Positions 11,180 to 21,518 of a stretch of 64,000 bases of DNA are shown here, in pieces. Source of the DNA: Blastobasis lacticolella (taxonomy: Eukaryota > Arthropoda > Insecta > Lepidoptera > Blastobasidae); the NCBI GenBank assembly GCA_905147135.1, contig LR990058.1, positions 15,971,349 to 16,035,348 of the forward strand, read 5' to 3'. The translations under genes and the position numbers were made by a program. Every line of letters starts with the position of its first letter. Position 1 is the stretch's first letter. The notes beneath the pieces were generated by a model. It had not been told where the DNA came from. It saw nothing but the letters and a program-made list of their open reading frames with translations, and ran no database searches.

Positions 11180-11429
11180 ACCCTCGTTGGCGTCGAAAAG
11201 ATTTCCCCCGAGTGCGGATGGAGCCAGCCCTTGCGGCGGTTTGGGGCATGGGAGGTGGCGGGGGCGGGCGCTGAAGCGGAACACGGTACCTGCGAGTGTG
11301 TTCTCCGATCATTATAATCAAGACGTCGCCGGGGCTAGAGCGAATAGGATTTTCCTAGACAGGCATGCTCCATCTTCAGCCGCATCGTCACTTACCATAG
11401 GAGATAGCGGTCAAATGTCTGGTTAGTAC
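11180..11429 (+). pseudogene. Retroelement-type ORF C-terminus with ARANRIFLD motif
   Basis: An open frame ends at 11427 with GARANRIFLDRHAPSSAASS then LTIGDSGQMSG. The motif recurs as FKARVNRLFLDSHPLSSAAT (minus, 21519-21597), ECNRLFLDRNA (plus, 21693-21780) and FKARQNRLFLDFH (minus, 32386-32436). Four dispersed copies in both orientations indicate a repeated element, probably a LINE ORF2 end, not a host gene. Class inferred. Confidence 0.45.
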
Positions 11430-11436
11430 ATAAGTA

Positions 11437-11500
11437 CGGCTATGTACAGAAGCATATTATTCTTCTATAAAGAAGAAAAATGTGCTTCTGTACATAGCCG
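11437..11500. repeat. Near-perfect 64-base hairpin
   Basis: The 18 bp arms cggctatgtacagaagca (11437-11454) and its exact complement (11483-11500) are perfect. A short inner stem of six pairs (ttcttc/gaagaa) lies in the loop. The size and shape would suit either a minimal MITE or a small-RNA precursor. Sequence alone does not decide. Confidence 0.6.
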
Positions 11501-11704
11501 ATTTTTTAAGCAAAAAATTACTAGCGCCAGGATCAATTCAAGCAGGCACCGAATTGAAGCGACAATTTAAAAGTAACATAGCAAATTCACCCTTATCTCA
11601 ACAACTTACTGCTATTTCCTTCTGCGATATAAAAGAAAAGCTTTCGAATTTGTGCGTACTCTCCGAGCCTGCGCGCGACCAGCTCTGATCGGCAAATAAC
11701 ATGT

Positions 11705-11836
11705 GCATCAGGGTCATGGAGATCAGACGGCAGTCGCTCCACTGTAATTACCTGATCCGCCACCATGGTCAAGGTGGACCCAGCCGGGCTTTCACGCGCA
11801 AGAACACAACCGAATATTGACGCTAAGATGACGATA
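11705..11836 (+). mobile_element. SINE family B, 5'-truncated
   Basis: Family B from cagggtcatggagatcagac to a degenerate tail (gctaagatgacgata). The LINE-like block is diverged (gacccagccgggctttcacg). Confidence 0.7.
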
Positions 11837-12273
11837 TTAATGCAGATAAGTGTGAGTTTTCTATGTAAACTCTAAACGCTTCAGTTCGGGGCAATCTTGA
11901 ATTGATGGGATAAGACTGTGATGCAATTTAGCTTGGAGAAAACGGTAGCAGGGGGAATTCACTCACTGTACATACTTGTATGCCATTTTAATACATTCTA
12001 AGCGGCCACAAGATTATGCTGAGGGGCCCAGTTGCCCTGGAAACCGCGGCAAGAGTATATACAATACCACTGGGAATAAATAAACTACTTTAGGTAGGGT
12101 AGGTACTTTTATTATTTATACATAATTTTTATTTAATGCGTGTTTTGTTATTATTTAGTTCTTTGTGTTTTTTTTTGTTGTAGCTAATTGTTGTGTCGAT
12201 GTGTCTTTCTTAGTACATACGAAAGATTTTTCCGCTAATCAGAGTCATCCTACGCGTCAACTGCGCATGTCTA

Positions 12274-12475
12274 AAAAGTAAAGCGACTTTAAAAATTATA
12301 AGATTGATCGAAATCAACAAGTAAGCGAATCACGATTCAATAATGAAGACGCCCGTCTGAATACCATAAGATAATAGCTAAAAAATAGACGACTTCATTA
12401 TTCAAAATTAGGTTGCTTACTTGTTTATTTCAATCAATCTTCTAATTTCTTAAGTCAAACTTCACTTATTAGACA
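12274..12475. mobile_element. Palindromic MITE-like element
   Basis: Arms of about 65 bp: 12281-12350 (agattgatcgaaatcaacaa then gtaagc) pairs with 12388-12455 (gcttacttgtttatttcaat). Mismatches and small indels are scattered. The internal loop is about 40 bp. No second copy was seen in the window. Confidence 0.55.
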
Positions 12476-12639
12476 GAGTCTACGCCGCGACGACGCCTAC
12501 ACTAAGGGAATACACTAATCATAATTTTAGTAAGAAGACCATTAGAGAGAAGACCAATAAATTTACTAAAGCACGTTTCAATAGAAGAAGAGGAAACAAT
12601 GAAGTGGCGTAAAACGGAACTAACATGCCGCCAATAGGG

Positions 12640-12925
12640 AAACTATGTTGAAGATAACCTAACCGATAGAAAATATCGGAAAACTCCCGTCCAAGTTAAC
12701 ATATACTCTAATATTTTCGATACTACTGAACCGATTTAAATGAAATAACTACCTCGAATCTCGATTAAACTGGCTTTTTAAAAAAAACACATCGTAATCG
12801 GCCCATCCATTCGGGAGTTACGATGCCACACGGACACACATCACACATACACAAAGCCACAGTAAAACACACACGTAAAACTTATAACATCCTTCCTTTT
12901 CCGTCAGGGGTTGACACCGCATGGT
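12640..12925 (+). repeat. Family R interspersed repeat, long copy
   Basis: Holds ctgaaccgatttaaatgaaa, then cgattaaactggcttt, then atcggcccatcc, the cacacggacacacatcacac block and a tcaggggttgac end. This is the most complete family R copy here. Confidence 0.5.
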
Positions 12926-12929
12926 CATT

Positions 12930-13535
12930 ATCATATCGTCGTGCTTAATCGTTTTTTCTTTTTCTATTAGAACATACCTACACTGATGTACAATCGCCCA
13001 CTGCGACTTTTGCGGCGTATATGTCGAACGCTCAGCGACCAGCGTCTACGTTCCGCTTTCCTCTCATGGCTTGCGGCCACCCCTTACCCACATAGAGGTG
13101 GAGTAATATTTTAAGCGCTTGCAATCATCGGCGCAACTCTTTTTTCGATATTCGACATATTGCCGCAGAGTAGTGCCTCCCGCGCCGCCCCTGCGTCATT
13201 GAGGCCGGGACTGTCGGCAACGAAAGTCAGTGAAATATTAACTTGAACTTCAGATGAAAGGCCGGCATCGCTTTCGCTCGCCTTAGATTGCAGATGTAAC
13301 GGAAGACATTGGCCGACCACTTTCCTTCAGAGACCGTCCGTCACTAGGCAAAAAAGTATATTTTTGACGTTGATTATTTATTAAGGCACAGACAAAATAT
13401 TTACAGAGACGTTAAGAAATAAAAATTAATACTAAAATGTTTGTTGTGGTGTTGACGTTTGAAGTCAAGCATTTGCTTCGTAGTACCACAAAGTTATCGA
13501 ACACGGTGACCAAAACTGGAACTTGCATAACATTT
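12930..13535. other. Unclassified stretch with a minus-strand frame
   Basis: The minus frame 13111-13320 (69 codons, ...NISLTFVADSPGLNDAGAAR...) has protein-like composition and fairly high GC. I recognise no family. It could be a decayed exon or a retroelement fragment. Confidence 0.25.
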
Positions 13536-13536
13536 A

Positions 13537-13641
13537 TCATCACAGCCCATAATAGTCCACTGCAGGACTTAGCGCCGCTCCTACGAAAGGGGAGGTTATT
13601 GCCATAATCTCCACGCTTGGCAGGTGAGTTTGAGATCAAAT
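13537..13641 (-). mobile_element. Family C fragment
   Basis: Minus-strand match to the last 105 bp of family C: tcatcacagcccataatagt, ccactgcaggacttag, gaaaggggaggttattgcca. Confidence 0.7.
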
Positions 13642-14048
13642 CCCAAGACAGATTATAACATTAGTCGCTTTCAAATAAGAACTAAAGATGGCGCGCTGTC
13701 AACAGTGACATGGGGCTGGTTTCCTAAAAATGTGTGCCATAGTGTTATGCATCGCGTAGTTTTGCGTGCATCAGTATGTTGTTCGCAGGATTCTGACTTT
13801 TTTACTTCGTCTGCATCTGACGACTTTTCTTCCTGACTGTATCACATATAGGGTTGCCACTGGTTACTTTTGAAGCGATCTGTGATAGAACTCTCATGAG
13901 GGCGAGCAGCTTACATGACATGTATGTTACAAATGTACTCCCAGAACCTCCTAGTAATAGGTAAGTCGGTGAATAGGCTGTTTCAAAGCGATCGAGAGCT
14001 TTGTTACTTTATAGCTTTAATGGATGATTCAAATGAGGAATGAGTCCA

Positions 14049-14172
14049 GTCAGATGTATATTAGAGGTCTTTTCAGAGGCGGACAACGCATTAGTAGGGC
14101 CCTGGTGTTCTAATGTCCATGGGCGGCAGTGCCCACTTCCATCAGGTGGTTTGCCTGTTTGTCTGCCGTATA
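14049..14172 (+). pseudogene. LINE-2 family 3' end
   Basis: Reads cagatgtatattagaggtct, cttttcagaggcggacaacg, then the shared 3' end tccatcaggtggtttgcctg tttgtctgccgtataaaaaaa. This matches the C-terminus and tail of the LINE-2 copies at 20060-20290 and 42930-43682. Confidence 0.6.
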
Positions 14173-14329
14173 TAAAAAAATGTCGCGAAATTTAAAAGCT
14201 TTGCAATAACAATAATTTGTAATTTATGTATAGTATTTATTGTATGAAATAAATTGTTAAATAAATAATAACAACGCTGGGTAGGATAACAGCGCACGAA
14301 GACGCGAGGTTGCTGAAACTTACTTAAAC

Positions 14330-14470
14330 TGCGCAACGAATTTTAATTCTGTTTTCAACAATAGATAGAGTGATTCAAGAGAAATATTTATAAGTAAGAA
14401 AAAGAGGGTAGGTAGAGGTAAATAAAGTAGGTACGCAAACGAAATCGCGCCGGATCCACTAGTGTTAGAA
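14330..14470 (+). repeat. Interspersed repeat fragment, Helitron-like body
   Basis: Shares ctgcgcaacgaattttaatt, gatagagtgattcaagag, taggtagaggtaaataaagt and cgaaatcgcgccgga with 38640-38815. This order is common in insect interspersed repeats. The class is an inference. Confidence 0.4.
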
Positions 14471-14551
14471 ATATATCAAAATATTATTTCAAGCCGTGGG
14501 CTCTAAAAGTAACATAAATCCAAATACGACAAGCATTTTGTATATGTCATA

Positions 14552-14748
14552 TGGAAGGAAAGCGGTCCACCTGATGAAAAGTGGTCACCGCTGCTTGTAG
14601 ACATTAGCAGCACCAGGGGTATCGCCAATGCGTTGCCCATCTCTGTAACACGTTGTTTTGGCACCGAACAGTCAAATGCCCTTTCACTGACAAAGCCACG
14701 GTTCCCCAAATCCCCACCCTATGGAGTAAACCTTATTCACCGGCAGGA
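14552..14748 (-). mobile_element. LINE-2-like tail with a conserved upstream block
   Basis: Same element as 39646-39855: ggtccacctgatgaaaagtg, cgccaatgcgttgccc, caaagccacggttccccaaa, tccccaccctatg. Two dispersed copies with shared ends show that it is a mobile family. It probably shares its 3' end with LINE-2. Confidence 0.6.
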
Positions 14749-14751
14749 ACA

Positions 14752-15097
14752 CATCATCATCATCTTGCGTTGATGTCCCGATTGTGCTGTCGTGCACGAG
14801 GGTCCGTTGTCCGCCTGGACCATGATTCAGGTAGGATAGGATTTGACAGGTCAGATAATTACAGAGGAGCGACTGCCATCTGACCTCCGTGACCATGCTA
14901 TCAGGGAAACTTGTCCAGATTGGACTATGGTTACACATTCAGTCGCCTGAATGTGCAGGTTTCACCAATATGTTTTCCCTCACCGTAAGAGCATCTGTTA
15001 GCATTCAACTAATGTACGTAACTCAGAAAAGAGTCCTGCAATTGGAACCCGATACCTTTCGCTAACGACTCCTTAACCACTCAGCCACCGATGCTCC
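14752..15097 (-). mobile_element. SINE family B, nearly full length
   Basis: Runs from the (atc)n tail through the LINE-like block to the tRNA-like head (ccactcagccaccgatgctc at the right end). Box B is decayed (ttggaacccgatacc). Length is close to the family's full 385 bp apart from small deletions. Confidence 0.8.
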
Positions 15098-15099
15098 TT

Positions 15100-15545
15100 A
15101 CACAATACCATTTAAAGTTGTATTGTTAGCGGCGATATTATTGAAAGCCTTTGGCATTAAAAGTACCATAAATCCAAATATGCCCAGTCCAAACCGGATA
15201 TAACCAGACACAACCTCAATAAGCTAAAGCAAATGCAATAAATCACAACCAAAACGCCCCATTTTTTGTTAGCCCCATATCATAGCCCTAAATTAATTTT
15301 CGTGTAATTTATTAATTTTATTTCTCATTTTATTGTGAGTTATAAGCGATATTGCGTTGTTTATTGCTATATTAGTATTCGGCGGGCGACGTGGCTGTAA
15401 GCAATGGAGTTATAACTTTTTTTACGATAGAAACGTCGATAGTGGCACTGTAACTGCTTTCGCTTATGTTATTTCCCTCAGTCCTCGGTTGTTTAGTCCA
15501 GTACCGGACAACTGCGTCTAATTTTGTCATACTAGTTCAATTATT
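15100..15545. other. Unclassified stretch
   Basis: No family or gene recognised. Confidence 0.3.
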
Positions 15546-15547
15546 AG

Positions 15548-15805
15548 CCGTGTGGTGTCCGGTATAGTATAATAGGACCGACCCCATACATTCGAAGGTG
15601 TCGTGCGAGTCGACTAATGTTACCAGGCAAAAGATCTAGAGTCTCTGTAGATTAGAAAATGGGCAGCAGCGTTTTCCATTGTTATATTTATAACACTGCG
15701 ATCTCCAACCCGCCTGCCAAGCGTGGAGATTATGGCAATAATCCCCTTTCGTGGGAGAGGCCCTAAGTCCTGCAGTGGATTGTTACGGGCTGTGATGATG
15801 AAGGG
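15548..15805 (+). mobile_element. Family C, full length
   Basis: Begins gccgtgtggtgtccggtata and ends cctgcagtggattgttacgg gctgtgatgatga. Middle blocks are aaaatgggcagcagcgtttt, cgatctccaacccgcctgcc and gggagaggccctaagtcctg. The 3' end resembles the RTE-like ending cagcagtgg...ctgatgatgatg seen at 39375-39410. The 5' end has no tRNA or 5S signature. It may be a SINE-like element mobilised by RTE machinery. Confidence 0.7.
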
Positions 15806-15806
15806 A

Positions 15807-15932
15807 TGACAAACGGCCGCCGAGACTGTTCAATCAGTCTCAGACAGAGTCCCCAGCAGAAGACTTTGGTCAACCTCGTTTCGCCAATATAATTAGGAGG
15901 CACACCTAAGTGCCGAGCTCATTGCGGTAAGT
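15807..15932 (-). mobile_element. 5S-SINE (family D) 3' fragment
   Basis: On the plus strand it reads gagactgttcaatcagtctc, gtccccagcagaagactttg, gtcaacctcgtttcgcc, tgccgagctcattgcgg. This is the 3' body of family D without the 5S-like head. Confidence 0.65.
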
Positions 15933-16010
15933 AAGTAAAAACTCTTTATTGCACACATACTATAAGACAATATACAAAAATCAGCATAATATCGGTATAA
16001 GATAATCAAT
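15933..16010 (-). mobile_element. LINE tail fragment
   Basis: Contains aaaactctttattgcacaca, the complement of a gtgcaataaagag ending that closes several insect LINE 3' UTRs. It truncates the 5S-SINE beside it. Confidence 0.4.
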
Positions 16011-16025
16011 AATCAGCATAAGATC

Positions 16026-16192
16026 GCAGTGTTTAAATATAACAATGGAAAATGCTGCTGCCCATTTTCCAGACTACGGAGACTCTTGATCTTTTGCCTC
16101 GAAAACATTAGTCGCCTTGTACGACACCCATGAGTGTAAGGGGTTGGTGCTATTCTACTCTGCCGGACACCACACGGCACGACACCACATGT
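16026..16192 (-). mobile_element. Family C, 3'-deleted copy
   Basis: Minus-strand match from the cagtgtttaaatataacaat block to the 5' end (tgccggacaccacacggc). The RTE-like 3' part is absent, which is unusual for a retro-inserted element. Confidence 0.65.
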
Positions 16193-16274
16193 CATCCCTT
16201 GATTGTAGATTATTACATTCTAGACATCTACTTCTTTAGGCTAATTACGTAGCTCTGATGCTAACAGTTATCTG

Positions 16275-16420
16275 ATTTCAATTATTGAAATTGTTCCTTT
16301 TGCGATTGCGTATGATCGATTTAATAGTTTTCGATTATTGCAATGGAACCTTGTTAGCAACAGAACCCATGAAATTGATGATACGTAATCGCAATAGTAA
16401 TAATTTCAATGATCGAAATA
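16275..16420. mobile_element. Palindromic MITE-like element
   Basis: Arms 16275-16318 (tttcaattattgaaattgtt ... tgcgattgcgtatgat) and 16377-16419 (its near complement) flank a 60 bp loop. The 113-codon frame across it (16285-16626) is probably a by-product of AT-rich palindromic sequence. Confidence 0.5.
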
Positions 16421-16629
16421 AGAGAATTGTTAACAACATAATTACGTCCCTCTCTGCAGCGTTTTTTCCCGAGCGCGCTCCATACAAACGTACTTTAATA
16501 ATTAACGATAACAATATTTTTTTCAATAATTATGATTTTCTATATTACGCTATCAAAGCCAGTCTACATTTCGTAGACTTGACCAATATCTATGTTTGTG
16601 ATATTATGATTGTTGATTTTAGTTAAAAT

Positions 16630-17290
16630 ATATCGTTTAAAAAGTTGCACGGGATTCCAAATTTTAATAAAAATCTTAAATCCCGCGTAACTTTGAAACT
16701 ATATATTTTGTTTAAAATGCGACAAGCCACAAGCATATATATTGGTGTCTCGACCAATTAAAGACCTAATACTGTAGCATTTATAAGAACATAATTACTC
16801 CTAATTACAACCAAATTCTATTTAACCCATACCTACACGAACTATGTTTATCGGCCATCATGCTGTAGGCGAAATTAGTGTAGCACTCATAAGCCGCCGC
16901 GAGGCCTGCAGCTAAGTGAATCGTGATTGGTCGTATTAGCGAAATTAATCGGGGACAGCTGGCAGTCATGGCCGATATTATAGCTGGTTGGACGCCCACA
17001 GTGATTTAGGTGGGTATACCTGCTGGATACATACTTAGATACATATGTAACGGCATGGCATTTCCCCGTAGGCATGGTGTGTAATTGAGCCGTAGGGATA
17101 AGCAAGGCCATATTATTCCACTTCTACGGTTCTGACATTTCATACACAAACGTCAGCTTAGGATAATTTCGACCTTTCTTTAAAGTATTTGAGATTGGCC
17201 GTTCTCAGCGGTTTTCACGCGCCTTTCAGTAGCCTACTGAGTAGTAGAGTAGTAGTTACTGAGTGTGTGATAATGTTTGTGTATGTGGGT
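16630..17290. other. Unclassified stretch
   Basis: No family recognised. A moderately GC-rich part at 16850-17110 has short minus frames without motifs. Confidence 0.3.
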
Positions 17291-17294
17291 TAGT

Positions 17295-17472
17295 GATTGG
17301 AGGGCCCGGGGTCCGCCTTGACCATAATTCAGGATTTGGTAGATCAGCTAATTAAAGTGAAGCAACTGCCATCTAACCTATTGGAGAACGTGACCAGATT
17401 GGGTCATGGATGCACATTCAGACCCTGAATGTGTAGCTTTCATCACGATGTGTGTTAGTGTACAACTAAAGG
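17295..17472 (-). mobile_element. SINE family B, internal fragment
   Basis: Matches agggcccggggtccgccttg, gaccataattcaggatttgg and gtgaccagattgggtcatgg, then degenerates toward the head. The (atc)n tail is missing. Confidence 0.7.
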
Positions 17473-17847
17473 TTAGGATGCCACGCGAACGAAATTGTGC
17501 CGAGTCCATTAGTAAAATTATAAAGCACTACAATTTACATATTTCATCGACAGCAAACTGAAATACTTCAAAGTACAACGAAATTAATACAATACTTGAT
17601 ATCCATCCACCGATAATGAGCACCGAATTCGCAGTAATTCAAGTACCCAGGTTAAATATCAAAGGGTTAATGCTATATTCAATTCCACACGTGTACACAT
17701 TATAAGCTTGGAATTGAATGCATTAGTGTTTGCAATTAATTCGGCTGCTACTGCATTGGGCACGTACTGCCGCAGACCAGTGATCGTGTAGACTGCACGA
17801 TTACTGCGTGTTGAAGAAAATTGGGAAAAGTGCACAAATCAAATCAA

Positions 17848-17925
17848 ATCAAATAATTTTTATTCAGTTTGGGTTTTACAACACTTATGAATGTCAATAT
17901 ACAATCAATATAAGTAGTATTCAAT
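17848..17925 (-). mobile_element. LINE tail fragment with (aaatc)n
   Basis: An (aaatc)n-like start, then taatttttattcagtttggg ttttacaacac. The complementary block tgtaaaacccaacttgaaaa lies inside the Helitron at 24760-24790, so this is a dispersed repeat. Confidence 0.45.
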
Positions 17926-18181
17926 GGCATCGTCGACTCGAGCTAGTCACTTGACTGGTACCATGCGGAAAAAAAAACTCCTAGCAGAGACTGGAACGTA
18001 CCAGGAATGACAAGTGGTCATTGGTCAGTGTGACCCGACCATATACAGTTCATGGTCTATGGACCCGACTGTGGTTCTGTCACTTTGACGTCAACGCGCC
18101 ACCGCGTGCGTGCCATAATACAAATAAACAATACACAGAGCAAAACAAATAAATGCAAAATGCACGGCAGGTTAAGTAGTT

Positions 18182-18378
18182 TTGATTAGGTTGTGGAATG
18201 AACTGCCTAGAGAGCTCTTCCCTGAAGAATACAACTTGGAGTTCTTCAAGAAAGGGGTGAAAAGGTTTTTACGGGGTTGGCAACGCGAGGGTGTTGCCCC
18301 TGGTATTGCAAACGTCTATAGACTGCTTACCATCAGGCAGGCTGTAAGCTTGTTTGCCACCTAAGTGGTATAAAAAAT
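18182..18378 (+). pseudogene. LINE-1 family ORF2 C-terminus and 3' end, best copy
   Basis: Open for 60 codons: IRLWNELPRELFPEEYNLEF then FKKGVKRFLRGWQ. The RLWNELP...NL..FK..V..FL pattern is the usual C-terminal ending of CR1/Jockey-like non-LTR polymerases in insects. The DNA after it (gcttaccatcaggcaggctg, ttgccacctaagtggtataa) is shared with 9168-9338, 25386-25447, 37284-37354 and 60484-60613. It is 5'-truncated and so cannot function. Confidence 0.7.
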
Positions 18379-18885
18379 AATGTGATAATATACTCAAATC
18401 ACAAAAGTATCGATAAAACATTTAAAATAATGACATACAAAATTTTTCAAAATATACATAATCACAACAAAAATAAATGATAGAAAAGAGTCAAATGAAT
18501 AAAAATTAAATTAATAATGTACCAGTTTACCCGAAATTGAAATAAATTCCGAACTAAAAAAAAGTGAAGCAATATCAACGTTACGAGAAATATTAATACG
18601 GTGTTAGTGAGCTGATCTGATTCTGAAGGTGGAAGGTGACCACAGGGTCACAAGATTCATAAGATACTATAGTGCAGGTTTGTTTGTTTTGTGATCTATC
18701 TTCTTCAAGTAATCTTTGAATTTTTTAATTTCAATTGTTCAACAAAAGTTTATAGGAGTACCTATGGGTAATATTGTATGGGCCCCATACTCATTGTTTT
18801 GTAGCATTCTGGACGATGTCAGTCTTTATTGTCCTCAAGAAGTAGTTCAATTAATCGTAAGATAAAATATATGATTATTTTTTCC

Positions 18886-19010
18886 TACTTAATACTATAA
18901 ATGAGAAAGTTTGTGTGTATGTTCGTATTCTGTTCACGCCTAAACGGTTGAACGATTTTGAATGAAATTTGGCAGGTAGCTAGCATAGAATTCTCCATAA
19001 TTAGGGTAGT
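18886..19010 (+). mobile_element. Helitron-like 5' fragment
   Basis: Starts ctacttaatactataaatga then gaaagtttgtgtgt, and later gaacgattttgaatgaaatt tggcagg. This order resembles the 5' end at 24532-24650, which begins TCCTGCTAATATTATAAATG. The 3' end was not found. Confidence 0.5.
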
Positions 19011-19014
19011 AATT

Positions 19015-19170
19015 AACCTGCACATTCAGGCGACTGAATGTCAGGATCTCCTGTTATCAGGGTCACGGAGATAAGATGGCAGTCGCTCCCCTAAAATTAC
19101 CTGACCTACCAAATCCTGGATTATGGTCAAGGCGGAGCAATTGACGCCAAGATGATGATGACCTGACCTC
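19015..19170 (+). mobile_element. SINE family B, 5'-truncated
   Basis: Runs from cctgcacattcaggcgactg to the gatgatgatga tail. A deletion removes part of the LINE-like block (gcggagcaattgacgcc). Confidence 0.75.
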
Positions 19171-19179
19171 TCACAAACA

Positions 19180-20035
19180 ATAATTTGTTTCCTCTAAGAA
19201 TGAGCGGTCTCTGTTTTTTAAACGAACAAGCAAAGACATAGCCGTCAGTGCTGAAAGGGCACTGTGTCGCTACCAACACTACCAAACTGTGTCGCTGTGT
19301 AAGACTATACCAAATTAATTATCACAAATAAGAGCAAAATGTTTCGTAAACAGTTTCTCTCAATCTTTAATGGATTCGGATTCAAACACCTTTACGGTAT
19401 GCAGTCTATACATTTGGTACTTTTTGATACTTCTATTAACATCTAGACTCTACTTCTCTTAAATAATAATTTGTCACTTCTAACAATGAGCGGTCTCTGT
19501 GTTTAAACTAACAAGCAAAGACATAGCCGTCAGTGCTGCGGGGCATTGTCGCTGTATCTACATTGCTGCGGCGAGGCGTTAGCCAATAGCCTGGGGTGGG
19601 GATTGATGAAAATTGCTATAGGACGACCTGAGTGGTTCAATGGTCAACATGCCAGGTCTGCCACGCAAGAGGTCCCGGGTTCGATTCCCGGCCGGGCAGG
19701 AATTGAAATGATGAATTTAAATTTCTGTTACGGGTCTGGGTGTTCTATGTATAATAGGTATGTATTTAAAAAGTATTTAGGTAGTATATCAGTTATCTAG
19801 CACCCATAGTACAAGATTTGCTTAGTTTGGGGATAGATGACGCTGTGCGAATTTGTCCATGAATAATGTTATTCAATTCATACGCTTGACCTAAAGACTA
19901 TACCAAATTAATTATTACAAAAAAAGCGAAATGTTTTCAAAACACTTTCCCTCTCTCTTCAATGGCTTCGGATCCCAACACCTTTACGAAATGCAGTCTA
20001 TGCAGTTGATACTTTTGAATGGATGTTTGGACATT
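19180..20035 (+). repeat. Local direct duplication interrupted by a SINE
   Basis: The block with tgagcggtctctg (19201 and 19487), acatagccgtcagtgctg, and aagactataccaaattaatt (19301 and 19894) occurs twice in the same order. The copy offset is 286 bp on the left part and 593 bp on the right. The difference is explained mainly by the family A SINE at 19622-19870 within the second copy. The repeat unit itself is unclassified. Confidence 0.65.
19622..19870 (+). mobile_element. SINE family A, full length
   Basis: Begins gacgacctgagtggttcaat, carries box B (gggttcgattcccggcc), and runs to the gacgctgtgcgaatttgtcc 3' segment. It is well preserved and so is one of the younger copies. Confidence 0.85.
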
Positions 20036-20059
20036 ACGTAGACCTTCTATAGTGTCCAT

Positions 20060-20292
20060 GCGAATATTAAAATAACGTTGCTCGCTCATACGATTCGGAT
20101 ATGGACTGAGCTCCCAGCCACAGTGTTTCCATTGGACTGTGACATGGGATCGTTCAAGAGACATATTAGTCTCCTTAGAGGCGGGCAACGCATTGCTAGC
20201 GCCCCTGGTATTGCTGATGTCCAGAAGCAACGGTGACCACTTTCCATCAGGTGGCCCGAAAGCCTGTTTGTCTGCCGTTTAAATAAAAAAAT
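20060..20292 (+). pseudogene. LINE-2 family ORF2 C-terminus and 3' end
   Basis: The plus strand reads TIRIWTELPATVFPLDCDMG then SFKRHISLLRGGQR, the RxWxELP...FK..I C-terminal pattern. The 3' end is ccatcaggtggcccgaaagc, ctgtttgtctgccg, ataaaaaaa. Substitutions at usual positions (WNELP is WTELP) and 5' truncation show decay. Confidence 0.7.
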
Positions 20293-20509
20293 ACTAATAT
20301 TTTATAGAGGAAAAGATTGTGTGGCTGTAAGTCTGGATTGCACCAACTAAAATGAAAATCGTATCTAAATCTGTCCAATGTTCAGGAGCCACGAAGGCAC
20401 AGACTTTCCATCAGATGGTCTGCCTTGCCTATTTGTGAGCAGCATTACATTAAAAAAAATTTACAGTAATGAAATTTTACAGTTAAGTATCCTATACAAT
20501 CAGAATAGC

Positions 20510-20625
20510 ATAATTTATTCAGAATTTTAATGCGGTTCCCGCGGAATCGGGTCCGAACGTAATAATCGAATTTCACACGGACGAAATCACGAGCCTTCTT
20601 CAAGTGTCTTACATATCCTCCACGA
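20510..20625 (+). mobile_element. Helitron-like 3' region fragment
   Basis: Contains ataatttattcagaatttta, ggttcccgcggaatcgggtc and cacggacgaaatcacg. The same order occurs just before the CTAG end of the Helitron at 24532-25023. Confidence 0.5.
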
Positions 20626-20667
20626 ATAATGGCGACGATCGTATATCTATTATTTACCTCTTTGCTA

Positions 20668-20945
20668 AATGGTCATCTTGGCGCTGACGGTTCGCCTAGA
20701 CCATGGTCCAAAATTTTGTAGATCAGCTAATCACAGTTGAGCGTACCATCTGACCTCCATGACCCTGTTAACGGGGAAACCGGACCAGATAGTATTCCTT
20801 AATAGTATTGTGTTTTTGCCATACATTTAGACGTTACACATATTTAGGCGACTGACGCCTGAATGTGCAAGTTTCACGATGTTTTCCCTCACCGTAAGAG
20901 CATCGGTTAGGTTACAACTGTTCAACTGTACGTAACTGTTACTAC
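20668..20945 (-). mobile_element. SINE family B with a small insertion
   Basis: Family B on the minus strand from catcttggcgctgacggttc to the gtaagagcatcggttagg region. About 40 bp of extra AT-rich sequence (20790-20830) interrupts it. The tRNA-like head is missing. Confidence 0.7.
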
Positions 20946-20949
20946 ATGC

Positions 20950-21320
20950 CTCTATGCTCAATATAAGTACAAAAAAAAGGAAAAAAAGAAGAAAATATCC
21001 TAACGGAAACCCGTGGGAGCCCCTAATCGCCGTTGCCAACAAATCATTTTGCGTTACAATATTAAAATCGTGCAAAAAGTAAGGAAAAGCTAATTGTGGG
21101 CCAATTTTTTTTCGGAGGGAAACATAATCGTAAATTCATTAGAATAATACTCTAACGACCCGATGCGGTTGAGAATTAATAATGGCGAAGGAAAATTATA
21201 AGACAAATACGCTGTGAGGGCAATTTGGGAAATGTTAGCGTGATTAAACGGCCTCAGCAATATTATGAAAGATGGTATGTTTTTTTTTTATTTAAAATTA
21301 GTCAGAAAATACATTTAGAG
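20950..21320. other. Unclassified stretch
   Basis: No family recognised. A T tract lies at about 21281-21290. Confidence 0.3.
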
Positions 21321-21321
21321 G

Positions 21322-21493
21322 CAAAAGACCTAGAGTCTCCGTAAACTGGAAAATGGGCACCAGCGTTTTTCATTGTTATGTTTGCAACACTGCGATCTCT
21401 AACCCGCCTGCCAAGCGTGGAGATTATGGCAATAACCTCCCCTTTTGTGGGAGAGGCCCAAAGTCCTGCAGTGGACTGTTATGGGCTGTGATG
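21322..21493 (+). mobile_element. Family C, 5'-truncated
   Basis: From aggcaaaagacctagagtct to gcagtggactgttatgggct gtgatg. Well conserved over the 3' 170 bp. Confidence 0.75.
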
Positions 21494-21518
21494 TGAGTCA
21501 GAAAATCCTTCTCCCTGG

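Noticed and set aside
16285..16626. 113-codon plus frame
   Set aside because: It covers a palindromic AT-rich element and is rich in N and I; most likely a chance frame.
19546..19800. 84-codon frame reading RPEWFNGQHARSATQEVPGS
   Set aside because: Translation of the SINE A head; the same false peptide appears at 54986-55174.
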